A stretch of 9,888 bases of DNA from CAMBDR01 sp046597185. Lineage in GTDB: Bacteria; Pseudomonadota; Gammaproteobacteria; Burkholderiales; Burkholderiaceae_D. Below are positions 1 to 6,020 of the stretch, in pieces. The stretch lies in contig JBKJLF010000287.1 of assembly GCA_046597185.1 (NCBI GenBank), positions 1-9,888 on the forward strand. Reading direction: 5' to 3'. The notes under the pieces are model-generated. The model was given only the letters and a program-made list of their open reading frames with translations, was not told the origin of the DNA and did not search any database. The position numbers and the translations under genes are program-made. Each line of letters opens with the position of its first letter. The stretch's first letter is position 1.

Positions 1-2
1 TT

Positions 3-143
3 GGCGATGCTGTGCGCCTCGGCGCACAGCCAGGCGGTTATATTGGTCGCGCAAATGATCCCCCACCCGGACACGAACTCATGTGGCATGGTTACATGCT
101 ACTGCAAGCAATGTGCGTCGGATATGCACTTTTGGATGGATGA
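3..143 (+). pseudogene. C-terminal tail of an IS4-type transposase (partial at window edge)
   Basis: The third plus-strand frame is open from the window edge to a TGA at 141-143. It encodes 46 residues that look like the end of an IS4-type transposase: a G-G-Y-I-G-R block, then N-D-P-P-P-G, then M-W-H-G-Y and a closing L-Q-x-M-C-x-G-Y-A-L helix. This order (L-G-G-[FY]-[IL]-x-R followed by D-x-x-P-G and a W-x-G motif) is the usual C-terminus of IS4 transposases, which cut and join element ends with a DDE active site. That catalytic core lies upstream, outside the window, so I cannot tell whether the element is intact. The right end of the element should lie between the stop and about position 215, because kinase homology begins there. 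The family call is from memory of the motif pattern. The fragment is short, so the family is fairly likely but not certain. Confidence 0.62.
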
Positions 144-207
144 CAAATTAGCATGACAAGTTGAGCACTATATCAATAATAATCAGATGGACTTTTTTTA
201 TGGGTAA
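144..207. mobile_element. Probable right end of the IS4-type element and junction with the kinase
   Basis: This AT-rich stretch separates the transposase stop from the point where histidine kinase homology starts. It contains a T-tract near 193-199 and an in-frame TAA at 205-207 that closes the kinase frame upstream. It most likely holds the terminal inverted repeat of the element. The matching left end is outside the window, so the exact boundary and any target duplication cannot be set. Confidence 0.4.
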
Positions 208-225
208 AGAGCAGGGCTAGGCAGC

Positions 226-1005
226 TTGGTGGTTGGCGTTGCGCACGAGATCAACACGCCGCTGGGGACGACGATGATGGCCATTTCGGGCGCATCCGAT
301 ACGTGGCAGCGGCTACGGGCAGCGGTGGCAGCCGGGCGCATCAACCAAGCGATGTTGAATACCAGCGCCGACGAAGGGATCGAATACACCAACTTGGCAC
401 TCAAAACAGCCACCCGCATGGCCGCGCTGATCGCCACCTTTAAAACGATTGCGGTGGATACCGACAGTGACCACCGCGAGGATCTGGATTTGCCCGCCTA
501 CCTACCGGAAGTCGCGGCCATGGTGAGTGCGCCGCTGGCGCAAGGCGGGCATACGCTCAGTATCGAGGTGGAGCCGGGTTTGCATCTGTGCACCGTGCCA
601 GACGCCCTGACCGAAGCCTTGACTCGCATCCTGTCGAACGTGCTCGACCATGGTTTTGTTGGTGCGCATGCGCTTGGCGGCGTGTTGCGCATCGCCGCCA
701 AGACGGCTTGCTTGGACGAGCAAAACGTGGCGGGGGTGGCGGGGGTGGCAGGGGTGGCTGGGGTGGCAAAACACATCCTAATCACCATCAGCGACAACGG
801 CGCAGGCATCGCCGCGCTAGACTTGCCTAAAGTGTTCGACCCGTTCTTCACTACCAAGAGTGGCATCGGCGGGCATGTTGGCTTGGGGCTGCATGTGGCG
901 TTTAATCACATCACGCAGCGCTTGCAAGGCAAGATCAGCATCACCAGCAGCAAGGGACAAGGCACCACCGTGACGATAGGCTTGCGCAGTAATCAGGCTT
1001 CATGA
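226..1005 (+). pseudogene. 5'-truncated sensor histidine kinase (HisKA and HATPase_c only)
   Basis: The 259 residues from the TTG at 226 comprise only the kinase core. The H-box is V-A-H-E-I-N-T-P-L-G, with the phosphoacceptor His at residue 7. The N-box has Asn138 (S-N-V-L-D-H-G-F), the G1 box is D-N-G-A-G at 190-194, the F-box is F-D-P-F-F-T-T-K at 204-211, and the G2 box is G-L-G-L near 219-222. All ATP-binding motifs are intact. The frame continues upstream for only six codons (A-G-L-G-S, typical of the residues before an H-box) and then hits a TAA at 205-207. The sensor domain, membrane segments and first part of the dimerisation helix are therefore missing. The break coincides with the end of a transposase-like fragment, which suggests that insertion or rearrangement decapitated the gene. 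A soluble kinase stub could still be made from TTG, but no convincing ribosome site is visible. No response regulator is adjacent. Confidence 0.78.
727..768 (+). repeat. In-frame 9-bp minisatellite (Val-Ala-Gly repeats)
   Basis: The unit GTGGCGGGG occurs four times in tandem from 727. The first two copies are identical, the next two carry one or two substitutions, and a partial fifth follows. It encodes V-A-G four times, then V-A-K. The repeat lies just before the beta strand leading into the G1 box of the kinase ATP-binding domain. Because the unit is a multiple of three, copy-number changes would not shift the frame. Confidence 0.9.
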
Positions 1006-1050
1006 TGCTCGTTGAAAAGAGTCTATCGTTCAATAATTGACGACGGCGTC

Positions 1051-1734
1051 TCACAAATGCTTGGCAGCCTCGCGATAGCTCAGGCAAGACAAAACTGCCT
1101 TATGTTCATGTAAAAACAGGCCGACCCAATCTGGGTCATGGTGGGCATAATCACGTAAGGCCCAGCCGATGGCTTTGCGTATAAAAAACTCTTTTTCCTG
1201 CGCCAGATGCGAGCAATAGCGCGCCAGCCGCACCGTGTCCACTTGTTCGCGCCAGCCTAATTGGTGTAGCAAAGCGATCCGTTGCAGCCAAAAGTCGGAG
1301 TTCAATAGCGCCGCATCCATCTGGTTGTGGGCTGCCTCGGCGCGTTTTTTTACGCTCAGCAAAATGTCGCCGATCAGCGCAGCCAAGCCATCTACGCTGT
1401 CCCACCACGATTTGTGCTGCGCCAGCGCAAGCAGGGCGGGCACATCTGCCTCGCTGAGTTTGCGTTGGTAACGCGCCAATAAGTCAATTGCGGTGTACTG
1501 GTATTCCCGTTCCTCGAAAGCCCATAAGCGCTGGACTAGGCACACTAGTTGCGCGCCATCAAAACGGGAAGCGGCGCGCAGCAGCGGCAAACACGCGGCA
1601 CGCCGGGCGGGTGCTGGCACGCCTAGAAAAGGGAAGTGATGTTTCATGTAGGCACACATCAGCGGCGCGCGCGCTGCATCAGCCAGCGCGGAAAGGCTTT
1701 GCTGTATCTGCTGCGCAAATTCGGATTCTGTCAT
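1051..1734 (-). CDS. AlkD-family DNA glycosylase (DNA alkylation repair protein)
   Basis: This 227-residue protein has the length and character of the AlkD family, HEAT-like helical-repeat glycosylases that excise alkylated (3-methyl and 7-methyl) purines without flipping the base. The diagnostic block H-K-S-W-W-D-S-V-D lies at residues 107-115. By spacing, Trp111, Asp115, Arg152 and Trp191 correspond to the catalytic and DNA-contact residues of Bacillus cereus AlkD (Trp109, Asp113, Arg148, Trp187), so all key positions are kept. The C-terminal helix F-F-I-R-K-A-I-G-W-A-L-R is also typical. The ATG at 1734 has an AAGG eight bases upstream. The gene starts 10 bases after the stop of the DUF4276-type remnant, so it probably formed the last gene of that minus-strand operon. 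It seems to be the only undamaged member. The whole-genome role is presumably protection against alkylation damage. Confidence 0.9.
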   Translation of the reverse strand: MTESEFAQQIQQSLSALADAARAPLMCAYMKHHFPFLGVPAPARRAACLPLLRAASRFDGAQLVCLVQRLWAFEEREYQYTAIDLLARYQRKLSEADVPALLALAQHKSWWDSVDGLAALIGDILLSVKKRAEAAHNQMDAALLNSDFWLQRIALLHQLGWREQVDTVRLARYCSHLAQEKEFFIRKAIGWALRDYAHHDPDWVGLFLHEHKAVLSCLSYREAAKHL

Positions 1735-1744
1735 TTCGCTAACC

Positions 1745-1855
1745 TTAGGATGTTTTCAACACCAACTGTCGCAAACCGTCCCGCAGCTTGCCAAAACTAG
1801 GCGATACATTGTCATCAGGCACCATAAACGGCCCGATTTTCTCGGCCCATTCATG
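1745..1855 (-). pseudogene. C-terminal remnant of a DUF4276-type partner protein
   Basis: A minus-strand frame different from that of the upstream ATPase encodes 36 residues ending at a TAA (1745-1747). It begins H-E-W-A-E-K-I-G-P and continues through S-P-S-F-G-K-L-R-D-G-L-R. In my recollection, this H-x-W-A-E-x-I-x-P ... S-P-S-F-x-x-x-R-D-[GA]-L-R pattern closes DUF4276-type proteins encoded directly behind AAA/SMC-like ATPases. No start codon lies in this frame with the expected N-terminus. The ATG overlapping the ATPase stop at 1852-1854 belongs to another frame. The gene has therefore lost almost everything except its 3' end, probably in a deletion from its start codon to this point. The DUF4276 name is from memory and less certain than the conclusion that this is a truncated coding end. 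Confidence 0.55.
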
Positions 1856-2250
1856 CGTCAAGATAGTCGCTGTACCAAAGCCCGCCCAAAGGCAAGCCTT
1901 CGGCGACCAGATTCATCCAATGCAATGGATAGCTCATAGGTAATAGGGCGCTCGCCGGGCGCTTCGCGATAATAGATTTTAAATCGAATCGGTTCATTCA
2001 CCGCCAATGAACGCAGCCGTTCAAAGCCGCCGCGTTGCTTCATGTCGCAAGCGCTTTCGACATCGTGCAAAAGACAATCGGCAATAAACCCAAAAGCGTC
2101 GAACAAGGTACTCTTGCCCACGCCATTTTTACCGATGACGACGGTAAACGGTGTCAGTGGTCTACCTTGTTGCTGATTGGACAGTTTGCCAAGCGTTACA
2201 TCGCGTAGCGCACGGTAATTTTGAACCCGAAAACCTTCGATCAAAGCCAT
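1851..2250 (-). pseudogene. AAA/SMC-like ATPase with internal deletion and frameshift
   Basis: From the ATG at 2250 the frame encodes a RecF/SMC-like ATPase N-terminus of the predicted-ATPase AAA_15/AAA_21 kind. It shows F-x-V-x-N-Y-R-A-L-R-D-V at residues 8-19, Walker A G-K-N-G-V-G-K-S-T at 40-48, and the family block G-G-F-E-R-L-R-S at 74-81. Homology stops after L-D-E-S-G (residue 115), and the frame ends at 1858 after 15 unrelated residues. In another frame, from about 1920 to the TGA at 1851-1853, the DNA encodes N-L-V-A-E-G-L-P-L-G-G-L-W-Y-S-D-Y-L-D-A, which I recognise as the C-terminus of the same family. About 230 central residues, including Walker B and the signature motif, are therefore gone and the ends are joined out of frame. 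The product cannot hydrolyse ATP. Full members are usually around 370-400 residues. Confidence 0.78.
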
Positions 2251-2612
2251 TCTCTATCCCATATAGGTGTTTTTGGTAAATGTTGCCACAGGTTAGTACC
2301 CGGCCCCTTCATATCCATCGTCACGTCGTTTTCAGGGGCAAATGAATGCGTTGATATCGATTAATTTATCCATACCAACAAGCAAGTATGATATCACTAA
2401 GCAGCTTGGTTTTACGCCTCGAATTTAAAACGAGTCGGAAATTGCGAATTGACTTGGTAATTGTGGGGCTATATGCATGCAATCGACGCCCGGTATTAGC
2501 CAGTGATATATGCGCTCCCCGCCGCATCGACTGCCAGCAGCGCTTTCGTGGGGCGTTTCTGGCGTTTGGTGGCACCCATTTGGCAACTCATGACATACCA
2601 TACCTCTTTTTT
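2251..2612. other. Intergenic stretch without a recognisable gene
   Basis: This is the divergent interval between the ATPase remnant (minus) and the M23 gene (plus). Short open frames exist on both strands, but none has a recognisable domain, a good ribosome site or similarity to its neighbours. The left half is AT-rich and the right half (about 2480-2580) is more GC-rich. It may hold promoters for both directions and further gene debris. One weak plus-strand candidate is TTGACT near 2450 followed at 15 bases by TATATG, which I would not defend. Confidence 0.5.
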
Positions 2613-2638
2613 GGGGCGCGCAATTATAGTTGTGCCCC
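2613..2638 (+). promoter_or_regulatory. GC-rich inverted repeat around a TATAGT box, upstream of the M23 gene
   Basis: GGGGC at 2613-2617 pairs with GCCCC at 2634-2638, and CAA/TTG pairs inside with a small bulge. The loop contains TATAGT (2625-2630), a fair -10 match. No good -35 lies 16-18 bases upstream, so it could be an activator-dependent promoter with an operator, or a leader hairpin ahead of the ribosome site. Function is inferred. Confidence 0.35.
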
Positions 2639-2650
2639 TGTTTACATCAT

Positions 2651-2656
2651 AGGAGG
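2651..2656 (+). promoter_or_regulatory. Perfect Shine-Dalgarno site that fixes the M23 start
   Basis: AGGAGG stands six bases before the ATG at 2663. It places the start there rather than at an in-frame GTG at 2630, which would put eleven non-signal-like residues ahead of the signal peptide. Confidence 0.85.
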
Positions 2657-2662
2657 TTCAAC

Positions 2663-4849
2663 ATGTTTTCACGTCATACTTTTTCACCTTTTTCACCTTT
2701 TTCACCTTTTACCCTTGCTACACTGGCAGCCGCAGCCATCACCCTGGCCGGTAGCGCCCAGGCGGAACTGAGCAACAGCGCACTGCCTTTGCCACCGATG
2801 CATTTGCCGGTACAAGCCGATCAAACCTGGCGGGTGGGTAGCCAGTATGTGGGTGGTGGCAGTTTTTTTGGTGAGGGCTTACACCGCAATCGCAATCCGG
2901 ACTCGCCCTATAACCCCTGGCATGATTATTATGCGACCGACTGGAATAGTCTGGAATTTAATAACCAGGGCCTGCCAGTCTACCCGGTTGCCGACGGTGT
3001 GGTAGTGGAAAGTAGCTGTAATTTTACAAGCGGTTACGGTTGCAGCATCGTGATCGATCATGGCATGGGCCTTGACACCCAACGCTTTCGCACCCGTTAT
3101 GCCCACCTTAAAGCGGATTCCAACCGCCTCAAGCCCGATAATGTCAAATTGTTTGTGGTCGGCGATCATGTGCACCATTGGCAGCAAATTGGCTTTGTCA
3201 GCAATACCGGGACTGATCCATCAATGGCCGCGCATTTGCATTTAAGCACTTTAAGTGCTGACCGCAGCAATGGCTTGAATTTTTATTCGAATTGCGCCAT
3301 GGGCGTGAATGCCGGCTTGTGCGACAATGGTGAAACCCATTTGACAGTGCAAAGCCGCCGCATTAACCGGGTGTTGAACCAATCTGCGGACAATAAAACC
3401 ATCACCACGCCGGTGACCGATGGGCTGGATCTGGTAAGCAGCAATCGGCCCACTTTATATTTTGCCGGCCTACCCAGAAATGCCGCTTCGCGCACGTCCA
3501 CCCTCAAAATCAGTAATGCCTGGTTTAACCCTGCCAATCCGCTTGAAACCAATACCATTAATGTAACCTGGTACGACCGTTGGGGCGGTGCCACCCATAT
3601 TGCTCCGATCAAGCTGGCACCACATCAAAGTACCAGCGTGAATACGCCCGGCACTGTCGATGACTACAGCGCGATTGTGGAGGCTGAACCGGGCAAGGAT
3701 ATCGCCGGCATGGCGACCATGGATGTGAGCTATAAAAATGCGGCCAACGCCAATCGGGTCGCCTTTTCTGGCATAGAAGCCATTTCCCAACCGCAGGCCA
3801 CCCAACTTATCCCGCTCTGGCATCAGGCCAATTATGGCTGGGGTAGTGTGATTCGGGTATTTAACCCGGTGGCAGAAAACATCAAGTTTGATATCACCTT
3901 CAATGCCGTCGAAATACCGGGCCAGCCCAGCGTTAACTGTAGCAAGACTTTTGATCTGGGGGGGCACAGAACCGAATCGATCAACACCAATAGCGTCAAT
4001 TGCCTGCCAGCGGGGCGCTATGGCAGTGCCACTATTCGGGCGTATTATGTGGATGCGAACAACGATGAAACCGGCCCCGCCCTGGCTGCCGCCAGTTATG
4101 AGCAGCATTATATTGATGCCGTTTCGGGTGAGCAAGCGCTGATCGCCGCCAGCGCCTCGCAAGAAAGCTTGCGCGACGTAAGTGGCAGCAATATTTTATA
4201 TGCGCCACTGATCCAAAATAATAATTACAACTGGCTCTCCGGCATATTGGCCGATCGGCTGGAAGGCAGTGGCAATATGCTGATCGATTATTATTACAAA
4301 ACGGGCGGCGATACGCCTTGTACCCAACACAGCAATGCCGGCGTATGGCCCTTCGTGCGCTCGCCCTTGTTTCCTGCTGGCTCGACCTGTGTAGACAAGG
4401 TGTTATCGGCCCGGATTTCATCTGAAAACAATGGCCCGCGCTATATTTCTGCCCAAATCAACCAGACCAATGGCTTAAACGCATCGGGCTACCCCGCCAT
4501 TGCGGCACCGGGTAAGCGTATCTATATACCCTTCCTGCAAAATACCGTAACCAACAGTGTGCCGCAGCAAACCTCGGGCATTCAATTGCAAAATACTTCG
4601 ACCACAACGGCGGCGCAAGTCTCGATCACGTATTATGATAACAACCGGGTAGCGAGCACGGTGGAAGTTGAAACCATACCCGCGAATGGATTTTTGACCC
4701 TGCCCAAAACGGGCTATCCCTTCCCGGCGAATGTGTTGACAGCGGAAATCAGCTCGACCACTCCTCTGGCGGCGGCGGTGAATATCGTCAAGTTGACGGC
4801 GGCTTGTAGTGATTGCATTCTCACCTATGTACCAACCCTGCTCGACTAG
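2663..4849 (+). CDS. Secreted M23-family (LytM-type) metallopeptidase with four C-terminal repeats
   Basis: The protein is 728 residues. A signal peptide spans 1-34, with a hydrophobic stretch at about 17-31 and likely cleavage after A-Q-A. The M23 domain covers roughly 85-200. Candidate zinc ligands are His87 and Asp93 (H-D-Y-Y-A-T-D-W) and His193 of H-L-H (191-193), with His148 of the Y-A-H-L motif also conserved. G-Y-G at 124-126 and I-D-H-G at 131-134 fit the fold. M23 enzymes usually cut peptide cross-links in peptidoglycan. The first motif here has five residues between His and Asp instead of three, and the last is H-L-H-L-S rather than H-L-H-F-E, so substrate or activity may differ. 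Residues 264-711 form four diverged beta-rich repeats of about 95-120 residues, starting near 264, 381, 511 and 619 with a hydrophobic [YL]-x-[PA]-L/F motif. No transmembrane anchor follows, so it is periplasmic or secreted. It precedes a LytS/LytTR pair. Confidence 0.82.
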   Translation: MFSRHTFSPFSPFSPFTLATLAAAAITLAGSAQAELSNSALPLPPMHLPVQADQTWRVGSQYVGGGSFFGEGLHRNRNPDSPYNPWHDYYATDWNSLEFNNQGLPVYPVADGVVVESSCNFTSGYGCSIVIDHGMGLDTQRFRTRYAHLKADSNRLKPDNVKLFVVGDHVHHWQQIGFVSNTGTDPSMAAHLHLSTLSADRSNGLNFYSNCAMGVNAGLCDNGETHLTVQSRRINRVLNQSADNKTITTPVTDGLDLVSSNRPTLYFAGLPRNAASRTSTLKISNAWFNPANPLETNTINVTWYDRWGGATHIAPIKLAPHQSTSVNTPGTVDDYSAIVEAEPGKDIAGMATMDVSYKNAANANRVAFSGIEAISQPQATQLIPLWHQANYGWGSVIRVFNPVAENIKFDITFNAVEIPGQPSVNCSKTFDLGGHRTESINTNSVNCLPAGRYGSATIRAYYVDANNDETGPALAAASYEQHYIDAVSGEQALIAASASQESLRDVSGSNILYAPLIQNNNYNWLSGILADRLEGSGNMLIDYYYKTGGDTPCTQHSNAGVWPFVRSPLFPAGSTCVDKVLSARISSENNGPRYISAQINQTNGLNASGYPAIAAPGKRIYIPFLQNTVTNSVPQQTSGIQLQNTSTTTAAQVSITYYDNNRVASTVEVETIPANGFLTLPKTGYPFPANVLTAEISSTTPLAAAVNIVKLTAACSDCILTYVPTLLD
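2681..2710 (+). repeat. In-frame 9-bp tandem repeat in the signal peptide
   Basis: TTTTCACCT is repeated three times without change and followed by a further TTT. It encodes F-S-P three times plus F at residues 7-16, just before the hydrophobic core of the signal peptide. Copy-number change would lengthen or shorten this segment in steps of three residues without breaking the frame. Confidence 0.92.
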
Positions 4850-4865
4850 GGATGCAGTAAAACCG

Positions 4866-4897
4866 GATGGCGGGTGTTGTAAAGAACACCCGCCATC
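4866..4897 (+). terminator. Perfect 13-bp stem-loop between the M23 gene and the kinase gene
   Basis: Positions 4866-4878 and 4885-4897 are exact reverse complements (13 bp) around a six-base loop, GTAAAG. It starts 17 bases after the M23 stop. No run of T follows on the plus strand, so it may be a weak or partial terminator, an mRNA-stabilising 3' hairpin, or a protein site. Confidence 0.6.
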
Positions 4898-4933
4898 AAC
4901 TATTTGATTGAATAAGAAAGAAGCAGGTTTCCC

Positions 4934-5992
4934 ATGCGCAGGATGTGGCAAATTTACGTTGGCGCCTGGCTACTCAATGTCGTCATCTCTGAGCTTGCAG
5001 CCCAGGTTGATGCAATGGAGGCAGGCTATTTTGGCCTGACGCGGGGGTGGATACCGCTGGCCAGTGCCATTCCGGCGGCCTTGTTGCTGGCCCTGGTGTG
5101 GCCGCTGAGTGGTTACCTCGAGCGCATTGGGGCCAGTACCCGTAAAGTGATGCTGGTGCATGTTGCGGGCGCATTCGGGTTTGCCCTGTGGTGGCATGTT
5201 TGGGATCATGAATTTTTGCGCTGGGTGCAAGACGGGTTGCGGCGTTCCTTTTATTGGTATATTTGGCCGTTTTTTTATAGCATGATGATGTATGGCTTGG
5301 CCGCCGGCGTGTTCCACAGCATACGCTCGGGCCAGGCACAGCGGGAGCAAGCCTTGGTGGCCAGCCAGGCCCAAACCTTGTTGATGACGGCTGAATTGGC
5401 TGCCTTGCGCAATAAGTTGAATCCGCATTTTTTATTCAATAAACTGCATTCGATTATTGCCCTGGTGCGCAAAGATGCGCTCGCGGCTGAAGCGGCTCTG
5501 TTTCGCTTTTCCGATATGTTGCGCTATTTGCTGGAAACCGAAAAAAGCGGCAACGACCGCGTAATGCTGGAAGACGAACTGGGTTTTGTGCGCGACTATC
5601 TGGCGCTGGAAGCGCTCCGCCTTGGCCCACGCTTGCAAGTGGAATGGAATACCGACCCCCAAACCCTGTACCTGACGGTGCCCGCCCTGAGCGTGCAACC
5701 GTTGGTGGAAAACAGTATCAAGCATGCATTTAATCCGCGTAGCCGATCGGGTAAGCTGCGCATTGCCAGCCAACTGGAAGAGGGCGGCACGCAACTGATC
5801 ATTACCATCAGCGATGATGGCCCCGGCTGTGATCCGGCCAGCATTGAGCAAGCCAGCGGAATGGGGGTAAAAACCGTGCAACGGCGCTTGCAACTGGCCT
5901 ACCAGGGGCAGGCCGGGCTGACCATTCATACCGCACCGGGCCAGGGTTTTTCGATTTGTTTGCATTTGCCAAATCAGGCTATACTGGTCTGA
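4934..5992 (+). CDS. LytS/AlgZ-type membrane sensor histidine kinase
   Basis: This 352-residue protein has an N-terminal membrane region followed by a His_kinase (PF06580) core. Hydrophobic segments lie at about 6-24, 43-60, 73-90 and 108-128, giving probably four passes with no large extracytoplasmic domain. A coiled linker (130-158) leads to the characteristic N-P-H-F-L-F-N box, with the phosphoacceptor His165. The ATPase domain shows the N-box Q-P-L-V-E-N-S-I-K-H-A-F (255-266), the G1 motif D-D-G-P-G (294-298) and the G2-like G-M-G-V-K-T-V-x-x-R-L (309-319). The usual F-box is absent, as is normal for this family. All catalytic residues look intact. The gene ends 28 bases before its response regulator, so the two form an operon. 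The ligand is unknown. Kinases of this family sense envelope or metabolite signals and phosphorylate LytTR regulators. The ATG at 4934 lies behind an AG-rich stretch; no strong ribosome site is present. Confidence 0.93.
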   Translation: MRRMWQIYVGAWLLNVVISELAAQVDAMEAGYFGLTRGWIPLASAIPAALLLALVWPLSGYLERIGASTRKVMLVHVAGAFGFALWWHVWDHEFLRWVQDGLRRSFYWYIWPFFYSMMMYGLAAGVFHSIRSGQAQREQALVASQAQTLLMTAELAALRNKLNPHFLFNKLHSIIALVRKDALAAEAALFRFSDMLRYLLETEKSGNDRVMLEDELGFVRDYLALEALRLGPRLQVEWNTDPQTLYLTVPALSVQPLVENSIKHAFNPRSRSGKLRIASQLEEGGTQLIITISDDGPGCDPASIEQASGMGVKTVQRRLQLAYQGQAGLTIHTAPGQGFSICLHLPNQAILV

Positions 5993-6020
5993 TCTGAAAC
6001 TCATTTCTGGCGCGTTCATC

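Noticed and set aside
588..830. Plus-strand glycine- and arginine-rich frame inside the kinase gene
   Set aside because: Its odd composition comes from reading the GC-rich kinase repeat in another frame.
498..866. Minus-strand frame with Pro-Ala-Thr repeats opposite the kinase
   Set aside because: It is the antisense reading of the kinase and its 9-bp repeat. It has no domain and no ribosome site, whereas the plus strand has clear kinase motifs.
1852..1854. ATG overlapping the ATPase stop as start of an intact downstream gene
   Set aside because: Its frame gives about 30 residues without family character. The recognisable DUF4276-type tail is in a different frame.
2681..2710. CRISPR-like repeat arrays (here, at 727-768 and at 9196-9216)
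   Set aside because: The units are 7-9 bp, directly abutting with no spacers. They are simple tandem repeats.
2366..2771. Open frames on both strands before the M23 gene
   Set aside because: No recognisable domain or ribosome site. The plus-strand frame overlaps the M23 signal peptide and its Phe-His-Leu repeat is the 9-bp tandem repeat read out of frame.
3470..4162. 230-residue antisense frame within the M23 gene
   Set aside because: The plus strand encodes a coherent secreted protein with signal peptide and M23 motifs. The antisense product has no recognisable features.
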